Positions 7,909 to 17,200 of a DNA stretch of 43,020 bases are shown here, piece after piece. Made by a program: the position numbers and the translations under genes. The stretch is from Candidatus Peregrinibacteria bacterium (GTDB lineage: Bacteria; Patescibacteriota; Gracilibacteria; UBA1369; JACRIC01), in assembly GCA_016188705.1 (NCBI GenBank), contig JACPHH010000008.1, positions 1-43,020 on the forward strand, given 5' to 3'. How positions within the stretch are numbered: the first letter of the stretch is position 1; every line of letters starts with the position of its first letter. The notes beneath the pieces were generated by a model. It was not told the origin of the DNA. It worked only from the letters and a program-made list of their open reading frames with translations, and made no database searches.

Positions 7909-8280
7909 TCATACGATTTTCCCTTCTCTTGCATATTCGCGAGGCCATTGGCATATCTGCGGATTGTATAGCATTTTTACCGTATTTTTTCGTTTCCAAC
8001 GATGAACCGTGCTTGGACTTACATGAAGCTTTCGTGCTATTTTTCGTAAACTTCCTCCGCTGTGCGCCAATGTAAGCGCCGATTCTACCACCGCCATATC
8101 GCATCGAAGCCTGTAACGAAGGGTTTCGCGATGCATTACCCATGTTTTTTGACAGATTGTGCATTTGAGCCGCTGATCTTTCTGACTGTGAATCACGACA
8201 TTTCCCTGAAAGAGTTGACCTTGCATAGGACAGACGGGATTCGGACAGCACTGGTTTCGAATAGTGACAGCTTGTTCCAT
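7909..8280 (-). CDS. Zinc-finger plus helix-turn-helix protein, IS1 InsA-like
   Basis: 123 residues. The N-terminal half holds Cys pairs (CCPNPVC and CTIC) resembling the zinc knuckle at the start of IS1-type InsA proteins. The C-terminal half is a clear helix-turn-helix: GSLRKIARKLHVSPSTVHRW, the resolvase/transposase-type HTH. There is no catalytic transposase domain, no terminal inverted repeat and no target duplication around it, so it is either a domesticated or solitary InsA-like DNA-binding protein or an IS remnant. The start at 8280 lies 30 bases after a strong terminator-like hairpin with a leader ORF, suggesting attenuation control. A regulator role is inference. Confidence 0.65.
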   Translation of the reverse strand: MEQAVTIRNQCCPNPVCPMQGQLFQGNVVIHSQKDQRLKCTICQKTWVMHRETLRYRLRCDMAVVESALTLAHSGGSLRKIARKLHVSPSTVHRWKRKNTVKMLYNPQICQWPREYAREGKIV

Positions 8281-8309
8281 GAGGAGGTGGTTAAAAAATA
8301 AGAAGGTAT

Positions 8310-8388
8310 AAAAAAATCCCGCGAATCCTTGTGGGTATCGCGGGAAAGTGTTGAATCATTTTTTATCACTTGCTAAAATTCCCGCGAA
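8310..8388 (-). promoter_or_regulatory. Candidate transcription attenuator upstream of the HTH gene
   Basis: On the minus strand, TCCCGCGA (8345-8338) pairs perfectly with TCGCGGGA (8324-8317), followed by seven T residues (8316-8310): a strong rho-independent terminator. The left arm can instead pair over 9 bp with TTCGCGGGAA near 8388-8379, which overlaps the last codons of a 26-codon leader ORF. The order is leader, antiterminator arm, shared arm, terminator arm, U-tract, then the HTH gene start 30 bases on. This is the same layout as at 3389-3523. Confidence 0.6.
8317..8345 (-). terminator. Rho-independent terminator in the leader of the HTH gene
   Basis: Perfect 8-bp GC-rich stem TCCCGCGA / TCGCGGGA with a 13-base loop, followed on the minus strand by seven T residues. 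It lies between the leader ORF and the HTH gene, so it would stop transcription before the gene unless the antiterminator forms. Confidence 0.7.
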
Positions 8389-8453
8389 CGCAGCTTTACG
8401 CGAAGGGTAATCGCGAGGAGATTCTTCTTGCTAATAAATGAATGAGACATCAT
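8373..8453 (-). CDS. Putative leader peptide (26 aa) of the second attenuator
   Basis: A 26-codon ORF starting with two ATGs and ending in TAG. It contains KKNLLAITLRVKL with four Leu codons and ends RSREF. The RSRE codons form the left arm of the antiterminator, as PRD does in the leader at 3389-3466; both peptides also share the NLL motif. No Shine-Dalgarno sequence is present. Translation is inferred from position and from the repeat of this arrangement. Confidence 0.4.
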   Translation of the reverse strand: MMSHSFISKKNLLAITLRVKLRSREF

Positions 8454-8629
8454 GTGACGTATTTTTTACGATTGTATTTTACTTTGTTTATTCGCAGCCT
8501 GTCAATGATAATTAAGGAATGTATTTTTGAGTGTGTATTTCAGCGTTTTAGGGAACTTTAAAAAAGTCGAAAAAAATGTAATTGAAAGATACTTTTTTGA
8601 TTTGATGTCCTGTAAAAAATTATCCAGGT
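8454..8629. other. AT-rich intergenic stretch, nothing recognised
   Basis: Between the second leader and the fragment behind the AbiEi-like gene I see no ORF, repeat or clear hairpin. It probably carries the promoter for the minus-strand leader and HTH gene. Confidence 0.5.
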
Positions 8630-8785
8630 CTATTCATGACTTACTGCGTCTAACTCCGTTCGAACAGCAGAAGTAACATATCCTACATATTGACTTCCAT
8701 CTCTTCTTTTCGCTTCATCAGAGGGCACCGATTTTCTATATTCTTCATTGTTTTGAAAAACTTTTTTACAAACAGATTGAAACAT
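8630..8785 (-). CDS. Short orphan ORF or gene remnant downstream of the AbiEi-like gene
   Basis: From the ATG at 8785 a 51-residue, soluble, charged sequence with normal protein composition is encoded (begins MFQSVCKKV, ends DAVSHE). The frame stays open upstream to 8836, overlapping the end of the AbiEi-like gene in the +1 frame, without another ATG. It could be a small gene in the toxin-antitoxin operon or the tail of an older gene cut off by a frameshift. I do not recognise it. Confidence 0.35.
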   Translation of the reverse strand: MFQSVCKKVFQNNEEYRKSVPSDEAKRRDGSQYVGYVTSAVRTELDAVSHE

Positions 8786-8819
8786 GTCTAATGACGTAAT
8801 GCTTCCATCCGCAATTGCC

Positions 8820-9383
8820 TTAAATATTGCATTTTTTCATGCCGTATTTTGGTGCCCACTTTTTCATTTGCTTCCAATGTAAGCCTGAAAGTTCATCGAA
8901 TCTTTCTGCTTGCCAACAGGTAAAATCCGCCTTAAATTTTCTTGAATTCAGATACAGATAATCGAGAAGAGCTTTTTCAGATGTTGCCATCCATGCGCCA
9001 TCTTTTCTTTGTTCCACTCCGAAAAAAAAATCAGGTGAAAGATGGCGATAACTGAATGTGCCAAATTCATTACGATATTGTTGAGTCTTTTTTGAAGTAA
9101 TCAAAGTATATGTGGCAGTGCCTTCTGGAATAATTCCGTTCCATGACAAGACCGATTCCAGACTGTAATAAGATGGGGAAACCATTTGTTGTCCGATCAT
9201 GAACACATTGGGATGAAAATCCGGAAAAGTGTAAAGATTTTGTTTCAAACGAATGAGTTTTTTATTTTTGCATAAGCGGAAAAGCTGTACTTTCACTGAC
9301 TCAGGTTTTTGATGAAAGTAGTTCCTCATCTCTTCGAGCGTAAATGTTTTATAATGAAATGGTTTGAGTTCATCAGCTTTCAT
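8820..9383 (-). CDS. abiEi: AbiEi-like antitoxin of a type IV toxin-antitoxin pair
   Basis: 187 residues. The N-terminus is a winged-helix domain (segments FTLEEMRNYF, VKVQLFRLCKNKKLIRLKQ and the wing NLYTFP), followed by the AbiEi-type core with SPSYYSLESVLSWNGIIPE and TSEKALLDYLYL, both typical of this family. AbiEi represses its operon and counters the AbiEii nucleotidyltransferase. The start ATG overlaps the stop of the toxin gene (ATGA), so the two are translationally coupled. Unusually, the antitoxin lies second; in the classical abiE operon it comes first. Confidence 0.85.
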   Translation of the reverse strand: MKADELKPFHYKTFTLEEMRNYFHQKPESVKVQLFRLCKNKKLIRLKQNLYTFPDFHPNVFMIGQQMVSPSYYSLESVLSWNGIIPEGTATYTLITSKKTQQYRNEFGTFSYRHLSPDFFFGVEQRKDGAWMATSEKALLDYLYLNSRKFKADFTCWQAERFDELSGLHWKQMKKWAPKYGMKKCNI

Positions 9384-10231
9384 GTTTTTCTTTGATAATC
9401 TGTTACAAGAGCTAGAGTACTAGGAATGTAATCATAGAGCCAATCCTTAAAGGAATTTTCGTCCATAAGAATAAATCTCTCCAAGTCCATTTTCATAAGT
9501 GGAATATCCAGTTTTTTTATTTTCTCGGAAACAGCGACTAACAGATCTTTTTCTGTTTTAAATGTTTTTTGCTCTTGTTGTTTTGCGGTGGCATTCAGGT
9601 AGGCAAGATTGATTGGGATTTTTTGTTTTTGTTGTAAATACCACTGCAGATCGTAGTAATCACGTCCTTTTTGATATTCACGAAAGAGCACCGCGGCAAT
9701 TTTTCCAGCAAACCCTGTGAACAAATCATTAGTGGAAATCATATAATCTCCGACCATACTCCTATAGTTTTTCTTTTCATAAACGGCGAAAGCAGGAGGG
9801 TTGGTATCAAGTTCAATTTTAATTTTAATGGTCTGCGAAGAGAGGGGAGAAAAACCAATATCATAGAGAATATCAGAAAAAGAAAACATGATTTTTAGAA
9901 CATTTCGATTTTTATTACCATTGGCACGCATGTGAAAACCTGTGATTTTTTCAGAAAATGCTTTTGCAATCTCCGCGAAAAACTGTTCTGCGGGAAAATC
10001 GGGGTCAGGTTTATCGAGAGCCAAATCGATATCTTCGGAAAAGCGGTTGATTCCGTATGAAAGACGCAGTTTTGTCCCACCCATAAAATAAACGGGATAG
10101 CTCATCTTGGTGTATAAAACGTATAAAATAAGGTATTGCAATTCTTCTCTTACATATTGAAGCAAGAGTTGTTTATCCTTCACGCCTTGGTATTTATTTT
10201 GAAACGCCTTGAGAAAAAGAGTATAGTTCAT
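9380..10231 (-). CDS. abiEii: AbiEii-like nucleotidyltransferase toxin
   Basis: 283 residues with the DNA-polymerase-beta-like nucleotidyltransferase signature of AbiEii: FMGGTKLRLSYG, then RFSEDIDLAL, where the two Asp bind metal and the GG precedes the nucleotide site. A second conserved segment (DLFTGFAGKIAAVLFREYQKGRDYYDL) matches the typical lysine/arginine-rich helix and the RDxYDL motif. Proteins of this group transfer nucleotides to tRNA ends or other targets and cause abortive infection or growth arrest. It is the first gene of the pair, with the antitoxin overlapping by four bases. A full type A palindrome lies 65 bases upstream of its start. Confidence 0.88.
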   Translation of the reverse strand: MNYTLFLKAFQNKYQGVKDKQLLLQYVREELQYLILYVLYTKMSYPVYFMGGTKLRLSYGINRFSEDIDLALDKPDPDFPAEQFFAEIAKAFSEKITGFHMRANGNKNRNVLKIMFSFSDILYDIGFSPLSSQTIKIKIELDTNPPAFAVYEKKNYRSMVGDYMISTNDLFTGFAGKIAAVLFREYQKGRDYYDLQWYLQQKQKIPINLAYLNATAKQQEQKTFKTEKDLLVAVSEKIKKLDIPLMKMDLERFILMDENSFKDWLYDYIPSTLALVTDYQRKT

Positions 10232-10295
10232 TTCTAAAAATTAACAAAAATGTATATTTACAGAAATAGTATATATCAATATTACAGACGTAGTC

Positions 10296-10463
10296 AAGGA
10301 AACCCTGATAAATATGATTTTGTTACGAAAATTGCAAAATTCGAGCGAAAACGCTGAATGACCGACGAAGCCGTATCAGAAGAAGATACGGTAAGGAGGT
10401 CTGAAGCGTTTGCAGCCGAATTTTGCAATTTGCAGTAGTAAGCATATTTATCAGGGTTTCCTT
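10296..10463. repeat. Palindromic element, type A, copy 1 (intergenic)
   Basis: Perfect inverted ends begin AAGGAAACCCTGATAAATA at both sides. Inside are further inverted segments and a central hairpin (CCGTATC / GATACGG). Read on the minus strand from GGA-AAC-CCT, the whole 165-base element is an open frame of 55 codons, the same frame that is read as protein in queE, although this copy is intergenic. Confidence 0.88.
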
Positions 10464-10676
10464 AATATAAAAATACCGTAAGTGATCACAAGTAGATCAA
10501 GAAAATGGTGGGGCGTTTTCCTTTTTAAAAATATTCGAGTAGCTGTTCACGGCGGCTACATTCAAAATATGGATAATATTTTGGATAAAAAATGTCTTGC
10601 ATTCGGACTCTGAATGTCGGACACTCAATATAAGTTATATTTAAAATATAATTATGTATTCTTAACCTCATCTATC
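10464..10676. other. Intergenic stretch before the small membrane protein, nothing firm
   Basis: AT-rich DNA between a type A palindrome and the small membrane protein gene. The frame of the downstream gene is open from 10614, but the extra 21 residues have no hydrophobic or family pattern. I see no convincing promoter pair. Confidence 0.4.
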
Positions 10677-10970
10677 ATGACACACGCAAAATGCAATTAC
10701 TGGAAATGTTCAAATGCCATCGGTCTTTTTCTGGTAATTCTGTTTGTTCTTTGTTTCGCGTGGTATTTTATCCGACCTGTTGAACAGGAACTCCACCTCC
10801 AACTTTTTAGGATGTCCATTGTCGGATTTGAAGAAATGAATGCAATTGGATTTATTCTCGGCGCAATTCAAAGTTACATTTTGGGCTATCTTGGTGTTGG
10901 AATTTGGACGCTCGTGGGCTGCTGCATGAAATCAGGCGAAAGTCACGGTTCATGCTGCGACGGCAAGTAA
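10677..10970 (+). CDS. Small membrane protein with two TM segments, DUF5676-like
   Basis: 97 residues from the ATG beginning MTHAKCNYW. Two hydrophobic segments (IGLFLVILFVLCFAW and AIQSYILGYLGVGIWTLV) are separated by a short loop, and the ends are Cys-rich (KCNYWKCS at the start, CCMKSG...SCCDGK at the end), which could bind metal. The layout resembles small two-TM proteins of the DUF5676 type; that family call is tentative. A start 21 codons upstream is possible but would add no recognisable sequence. It is the only plus-strand gene between the toxin pair and the defence island. Confidence 0.55.
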   Translation: MTHAKCNYWKCSNAIGLFLVILFVLCFAWYFIRPVEQELHLQLFRMSIVGFEEMNAIGFILGAIQSYILGYLGVGIWTLVGCCMKSGESHGSCCDGK

Positions 10971-10975
10971 ATATT

Positions 10976-10992
10976 TCCGGATCAAATCCGGA
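10976..10992. repeat. Perfect short hairpin TCCGGAT-CAA-ATCCGGA
   Basis: A 7-bp perfect inverted repeat with a 3-base loop starts six bases after the membrane protein stop. No T-run follows on either strand, so it may be an mRNA 3' end stabiliser rather than an intrinsic terminator. Confidence 0.5.
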
Positions 10993-11037
10993 TTGAGCAG
11001 CTTTAAAATTCAATAGCGATTCAAGAGATTCTTGGCG

Positions 11038-11700
11038 TTAAGATATTTCTTGTGGAATTGGCTTCATCTTTTCCAGTAGTTTCTGATATGAACGACCTTC
11101 GGTTAATCTACTCCAGAGCTGTTGCAAACTCTTGTTTATCGACGGCTTCATCTCGTTAATATATTCGGCATTTTCATCCCCTTTATCATATATAGCAATG
11201 AACACTTCAAGATTCTTTAGATAGTTTTCGTACTGTTCGCGCGCTTTAACTTGTTCATTTTTTTGTTTATCCGTAAGCTTTTTACCTTTGGGATACACAA
11301 AAGGATCCATACGCGATGTTAAAGAGACGTACAGCCACTCAGCCGTATGTCGTATTGCCTCGCGTACATGGCCGTTTTGATGCTGAATAACCTTCAGTGT
11401 AAAATTTTTCAATATTTCGAAGTGATCATCCCCCAATGCCAAAAAGAATAGTTTTAGACCCGAAGCAAAGGCTTCTTTATTTGCAATATTCTCGATTTGA
11501 TCAAACTTTGGCAAAAATTCAAGCGCCACATCTGCACTGACTTGAAAAGCCTTTGTTTCACGATGCCACAGCGATTCTATTTCTCTCTTCGCTTTTTTAC
11601 ACTCTTCACGCGAGCCAGTCATTAATATGGATAGTAGTCGACGAAGTTCGTTTTGCATTTCGGGGGTTTCTGTGGGATTTGAGTGGGATGATTGGGGCAT
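11038..11700 (-). CDS. Unknown helical protein, last gene of the defence island
   Basis: 220 residues, soluble and almost wholly helical in composition, with no recognised motif. The segment REAIRHTAEWLYVSL with the surrounding alternation of charged and hydrophobic residues suggests a HEAT/ARM-like helical array. The gene starts two bases after the stop of the HEPN protein gene, so it is translated from the same transcript. By position it is an accessory subunit or adaptor of the defence system; its function is unknown. Confidence 0.6.
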   Translation of the reverse strand: MPQSSHSNPTETPEMQNELRRLLSILMTGSREECKKAKREIESLWHRETKAFQVSADVALEFLPKFDQIENIANKEAFASGLKLFFLALGDDHFEILKNFTLKVIQHQNGHVREAIRHTAEWLYVSLTSRMDPFVYPKGKKLTDKQKNEQVKAREQYENYLKNLEVFIAIYDKGDENAEYINEMKPSINKSLQQLWSRLTEGRSYQKLLEKMKPIPQEIS

Positions 11701-11702
11701 AA

Positions 11703-12761
11703 TTATTTGGAATAAGTTAGTTTTAGAATTTTATTAGCATATTTTTGGATTTTCTTTCTCAATTGTATGTCCATAATTCCAATGTTAACGATTTCTGGAA
11801 CAGATAAGACTTTCAATGCTTTTATTTTTTTGAACTTTTTTTTGAGATATATAAAAACAATCAAAGTTTTTCTTAAAACTTCGGCTTGTTCTTCCAAAAA
11901 TTCACAATCTACCTTTGGTAGTTGCGCCATTCCTTTGTCATCTGAATAAGATCGCGTTGCTTTTTTCAGACGATCAAAAAAACCGCCATGTACAAATTCA
12001 TTTCTATAGTCAAATAAGATTTTGAGATTCTTTTTAATATTTTCAAAGTCTTTTTTGTAATGATTTCCTAATAAAATCTCTACCCTTTGAATTATCTTGT
12101 ATGACCCATTATCGTTTTTATACCTCGAAAGCAGAGTTTCATACAGAGTGACTATTTCAGCGCATTCTTTTTGCCAAATCATTACATCCTTAGATTTTTG
12201 ATATTGCTCAAGTTCGCTAAATAATAGACAGGCTAGACTTAATCTCCATTGTTCCCTATTCCATTCCAAAACTTCGCAAGCATTCCAATTGATTCCTTTG
12301 ATCTCTGATACTAACAACTCGTAAAATTGCGGAAATTTTTTATTAGCAAACTTTTCCTTTGCATTATAACAATTTGATTTTTTATGAATGTTCAATGTTG
12401 TTTTTTTAACCGTTACTCCATCCCTATCAACATAAAACATGACAGGGAGAGATAAGTCCGAAAAAAGGTTTATGACAAATAAACTTTCATATCTACTTGC
12501 CGAGTTGTCCTTAGAATAATTTGGCAACAATATGCCCCAAGTACTTTCTTTATAAGATTTTTCATAGTCATCTTTACTACCCATGCCAAAGTAGTTTTTT
12601 CTAACATTCTGATTGAACGGTTTAATTTCTTTTTTTATTAAATTCAGAAACTCCCTTTTACTGATTTTTTCAAGGTTCCAAAATTCAAATTCCCCTATCT
12701 TTTTACGTTTTTCAGATATTTTTACTTGGCAACCCGGAAATGCTAGAAAAATTTTTCGCAT
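11703..12761 (-). CDS. HEPN-domain protein (Apea-like), putative RNase effector
   Basis: 352 residues. The C-terminal third carries the HEPN signature: LFDYRNEFVHGG, an Rx4-6H motif (R-NEFV-H) that in HEPN families forms the RNase active site in a dimer. The N-terminal 200 residues are unassigned. HEPN proteins of this Apea type are frequent in phage-defence and toxin loci, where they cleave RNA on activation. The gene lies 27 bases after the OLD-like ATPase gene and 2 bases before the last gene, so ATPase, HEPN and the unknown gene form a module: sensor ATPase with effector is the natural reading, by inference. Confidence 0.7.
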   Translation of the reverse strand: MRKIFLAFPGCQVKISEKRKKIGEFEFWNLEKISKREFLNLIKKEIKPFNQNVRKNYFGMGSKDDYEKSYKESTWGILLPNYSKDNSASRYESLFVINLFSDLSLPVMFYVDRDGVTVKKTTLNIHKKSNCYNAKEKFANKKFPQFYELLVSEIKGINWNACEVLEWNREQWRLSLACLLFSELEQYQKSKDVMIWQKECAEIVTLYETLLSRYKNDNGSYKIIQRVEILLGNHYKKDFENIKKNLKILFDYRNEFVHGGFFDRLKKATRSYSDDKGMAQLPKVDCEFLEEQAEVLRKTLIVFIYLKKKFKKIKALKVLSVPEIVNIGIMDIQLRKKIQKYANKILKLTYSK

Positions 12762-12788
12762 TTTTATAAAGTGCTGTTAGTAAGTTAG

Positions 12789-14228
12789 CTAATCTTGCCA
12801 AAGATAATTCACAATTTCTGTTCCAAGGAAATTTGCTAATTCACCTGTAGGCTTTCCAACTCCCAATCTTTTCCCTATTAAGATTCGCCAATCTCGAGAT
12901 GAGGAGTGATCATCTATGTGTAAATGTAGCTTTTTTATTAAATTTTTCGAAATCTTAGTATTCTTTTTGTCTTTAATTATTTGATCAACTTGTGCCTTTT
13001 CTTCTTCGCTTAAATCCCCTTCATTTTTGAGTTTTTCTAATTCGTCATTTAAGTCTATTGGATCTTTCATTTCTGCCAATAATTCGTTGGTCAGCAATAA
13101 GTTTTCTAAGCTGTAACATTTTAGGCGTTCGCAGGGCAGGATATCCGATTCCTGATTCGTGAATTCGCCCTTATTGTCGCCATCCAGAATTGTGATCCCT
13201 GATTTATTAGGATTATCAAGCGCTGTTTCTAATATTTTCTCTGCATTTTTTTTGTATTTAAGGATATCTCCGCCATTTGCCTGTATAAGAGCAATATCCT
13301 CGAAATTTGGAGACCGCGCAGCTTGGTTCCAAACTAAAAAATCGTCATTTCCTTCTACAATGACAATTTTTCTATTTAAAACAACCGCTAATGCCAACTC
13401 TATACTTAACAAGTTCGTAAAAATTGCCGCTTGATCTTTTTGAATTGCAGAAATCTTTTCACTTCTTTTATCAAAACAAACAATTCCAACGTCTTCTGTT
13501 AGACTCAAAAGACTAGCTATTAAGCCTGAACTATGGGTCGCAATTATAATCTGAATATCAAATTTTGTTACAATTTCATTAACGAAAATTGCAAATCGAT
13601 TTTCTAAATCTATGTGCAAATGTGCATCAGGTTCATCAATTAAAAGAGTTTTTTTGCTTTTTTGCCAAAATACCGCTTGGGTGATGATGTCGGCTGCTAA
13701 TGACAGAGCCTCCGCCTGCCCTGATGAAAGTTGAATTGTATCGGTTATTTTCTCTTCCTTCCCATTATCTTCTCGATATATTTCAAGATTAAACGGGGCA
13801 TTGCCACTAAATTGAACTTTAAATTCTGGTAAAATTACACGGAATAGGTTTGTTAATTCTTCTCCACTCACATGATCCGCTTTAACGTTATGTATGGTTT
13901 TATAACCAACGGAAGTGAGAATCCCTGTTGCCCTAGAAATTGCTCTATTACGATATTCTGAATCAAAATTTTTGTTTCTTGCCCGCTTCTTTTGTTGATC
14001 GCTGTTTTCTTGGTCTAACATCCCGGAACTATATTGCATACCTGTACCACCTCTTTCCGGCACGACTAAGTGATAATTTTCAGCATCAGATTGATAAAGA
14101 GCTCTCAGAAAGCTACTTTTGCCAGTAGCATTTTTTCCAAAAAGAACATTAATCTTTTTTAAGTTTGAGATCGTCAAATTTTTATTAGTGCCATCTATTG
14201 TCCTACTACCTGTAATTTTTATTTTCAT
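12789..14228 (-). CDS. OLD-like ATPase with TOPRIM domain
   Basis: 479 residues. N-terminal ABC/SMC-type ATPase: Walker A GKNATGKSS (residues 31-39), signature-like LSSGQAEALS, Walker B LLIDEPDAHLH and the switch ATHSSG. The second half contains a TOPRIM fold: IVEGNDDFLVW (Glu) and ILDGDNKGEF (DxD-like Asp pair). This ATPase-TOPRIM order is that of overcoming-lysogenisation-defect (OLD) nucleases such as GajA and related phage-defence proteins, which are metal-dependent DNA nucleases controlled by nucleotide binding. It is followed closely by the HEPN protein instead of a GajB-type helicase, so it is not a plain Gabija pair. Confidence 0.85.
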   Translation of the reverse strand: MKIKITGSRTIDGTNKNLTISNLKKINVLFGKNATGKSSFLRALYQSDAENYHLVVPERGGTGMQYSSGMLDQENSDQQKKRARNKNFDSEYRNRAISRATGILTSVGYKTIHNVKADHVSGEELTNLFRVILPEFKVQFSGNAPFNLEIYREDNGKEEKITDTIQLSSGQAEALSLAADIITQAVFWQKSKKTLLIDEPDAHLHIDLENRFAIFVNEIVTKFDIQIIIATHSSGLIASLLSLTEDVGIVCFDKRSEKISAIQKDQAAIFTNLLSIELALAVVLNRKIVIVEGNDDFLVWNQAARSPNFEDIALIQANGGDILKYKKNAEKILETALDNPNKSGITILDGDNKGEFTNQESDILPCERLKCYSLENLLLTNELLAEMKDPIDLNDELEKLKNEGDLSEEEKAQVDQIIKDKKNTKISKNLIKKLHLHIDDHSSSRDWRILIGKRLGVGKPTGELANFLGTEIVNYLWQD

Positions 14229-14258
14229 GGTGTTGTTTTATAAATCAATTTTCTTAGC

Positions 14259-17200
14259 TTATGAATTACTTTCGATAATTTGAATTTCTTCAGGCGTGAG
14301 CTCGTAAAGCTTATAAACAAGCTGGTCAATTTCATTATGTAATTTTTCCACTTCTTTTTTTTGAAATTGACCTTTTAGACAATTATCGTTTTTTGAAATT
14401 TCTAAGATTTGATTAACTAAACGAATAAATGTGGTTTGTTTGTCTCTTGTAGCTATTTTAATCGGTATTTCAGAAAGCGGTTTTTGGTACATTTCAAGTA
14501 TATTGCCTTTTCTTTTACCTCTATGATAGAGCCAAAAGTAATACAATTGAGAATTTAAAATTGCTAGCAAATATTTCAAATGAACCTCGTAATTTTTACA
14601 AAGTATAAAAAAAACATCCCTACTCCCATATATGGGGCTATCGGCCAAAGCAAAAAAATTACTTTTTGCTCTGTATGGTACGATTATTTTGTTTGTATTT
14701 TCAAATGTACTTTGTTTTCTAGGCCTATTTAATGCAAACCAAGGAAATGTCTCTTCATATCTAACTATTTGATCTTCTAGTATAGGCTTAAACTTTTCTA
14801 AATGTTTTTTTGTATTGGGATAATGATTAATATCTGAATCCCAAGTTAAATATATCAACTTATCTTTATTATTTTTAAAATTGTAGTGCCTAATATCTGA
14901 ATTCTTGACAAAATTTTTGATAATACTTGGTTCAAGTTTGTTCCCTTTATTCTCTGAGATAACAAAAACTCCTTCCCCACTTTCTAAAGCAAGATTAGGA
15001 TAATCTTTGATATACTTCTTTGTTATTTTACTTATCGTTACACCAATTCCTGCCTTAATTTCACATATTTCTGCCAAAGTCGGGTTCCCACTTTTTATCT
15101 TATTCAAAGTGCCAACCAAATTATTGTTCTTGGCCTTAGTACCTGTAATACGAATATATAAGTCTGAGCTTTCATACAAAAAATTTTGTTGGACTGCAAA
15201 ATATTGTGTACGCAAATCTTTAAAACTTAGTATTTCTGTTAGATCTCTATCTTGAGCTGTTCCGGTTCGACTTGTAACAGCTGTTTTGGCCAATATTTCA
15301 TCTTTAGCACCCTTTTGTAGCATAGTAATCATATTTGATTGACCCAATGCAGATTCAAAAATCCTCAACTCGTTAAAGTTTATCAGTTTGGTCACATTTG
15401 ACCTTTGACGAAAATCTTGCCTCAGTTTTTTAGCACCTGTGGCTGTTAAATAATAATTTGTAGTTATAAATGCTATTTCCCCTTTATTCCTTGCTAAGTT
15501 AACTGCTAAATGAAAAAAGAAATAGAATAGATCCATCTGCCCAATGTAAAATTGTTGACCAAATGTACTCTCTCTTATTGGACGAAAAATTTCCTTATTA
15601 CCTTTATCTCCAACATACGGCGGATTCGCGATCACCACATCAAACCCGCCATTTTCCTGAAACACTTCTGCAAAATGCAACTTCCATAAAAAGAAGGGAT
15701 TCGTATTTGACCGTTTGAACTCTTCGATCTTTTTTAGAGCAGAAAGTTTATTTTGATCTTTGAGTGTAGCTTCAATAAGCTCCCACACCACATCGTCAAT
15801 CTGCTTTTTAATATTATCTTTTTTACTTTTTTGCGTTGTTTCAAAAAATTCTCTATGTAAAGATTCCAGCATCTCTCGAATTTTTGTTGCGCTTCGATCA
15901 TCAGAAAATAAAACACCCTGACTCATATTTTGTGGTAAACGTAAATTTTTCTCATGCCTTAAAGATAATTTTACTCTTTTTAATTCACCTTCGAACTGAT
16001 CAAGTTCCGCCGGACGATCTATCTTTTTATCATTCATCCAAACAGGATTCTGCTGATAGAATGGTAGCAAGAGTTTTTGAATCTCCGTTTCTCGTTTTTC
16101 CAGTATTGCTATCTGTTGATTGTTAGTCGGAACAATAGATTCAAGAAGTCTTTCATCAAAAAGCTTAATTCTTTCGTATTCTTCCAATAAGCTGTTCCCC
16201 TGCATGATTTTATAATCGAGGTTTGGGAGGGGTTTAATTTCGGCCATTTCTTCCTCATCAACCACCAAAGAAAGCCAAAGTCTCAATTTGGCTATTTCAA
16301 CGGCTCCCGGATCTATGTCCACGCCATAGAGCGAGTTCTGAATGGCATGACGCTTAAAAGAATAAGGTGTGCGCTTGGACTTTGCATCTTTGAAGGTCTT
16401 TGTGGCGTTTAAAGCTCCACGCGCTCGGATGATCTCATTCATCATGCCAACTGGAAATGCGCCGGAACCGATGGCGGGATCGCAAACCGTGATATCGGCG
16501 AGTTTTTTATCGACCAGCTCCGCATTCTGATGGATACTCTGCGGTAATTTATACTTGCCGTCATCTTTTATGATTCCCTGCGTTTTCGCCATATCATGTT
16601 CAACGGCAAAATCACCGAGGTGAATAAATGTCTCAATATCCTCTCGCGGTACCCCATCGACTCTGCTCGGGGTGACAGAAAGTTCCGTAGCAAGATAGTT
16701 GATCAAACTTTCCTGGCACATGTAGTGGACAATTTCGCGTGGCGTGTAATAGGCTCCCTTTGATTTTCTGTCCTTGATTTCCAGCAGATTTTCAAAAACC
16801 TTTCCGAGCATTTCAGGGTCAATCGCCACTTCTTTTTCCAAAGGCTCGTCCTCTTTAATGGTGAAGTTATACCTGTCGAAAAAATCCAGAATTCCCGAAC
16901 CTTTGTCTCCCTCTTTGGTTGGTATGTCATTTGAAAATAGTTCGTTGGGAATGATGATGTCGGTATTTTCCCAGTCATAATTCTGAATCGGCTCAAAAAG
17001 ACCGCCATTCAAAAATGGGATACGACAGTCAAAACGGCTGTAATAAGCTTTATCACCACGGTCGGTTGCCAATGCTTCGTAAAATAACGGTTCCAGAATG
17101 TCGTTAAAAAAGTTTTTGTAATTTCCATATTTCTTTTCAAAAAGCGCTCTTAAAAAATTCTTTGGGCCGGATCCCCAATTTGAATTTTTGTCTACTCCAA

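Noticed and set aside
7811-8251. A 146-codon frame overlapping the HTH gene
   Set aside because: It is an alternative frame of the zinc/HTH gene and runs into the type C repeat; the HTH frame has clear motifs.
7909-8280. Complete IS1-type insertion sequence
   Set aside because: Only an InsA-like DNA-binding protein is present; there is no catalytic DDE gene, no inverted ends and no target duplication.
12789-14228. Gabija system (GajA/GajB)
   Set aside because: The OLD-like ATPase fits GajA in layout, but no UvrD-like GajB helicase follows; the neighbour is a HEPN protein.
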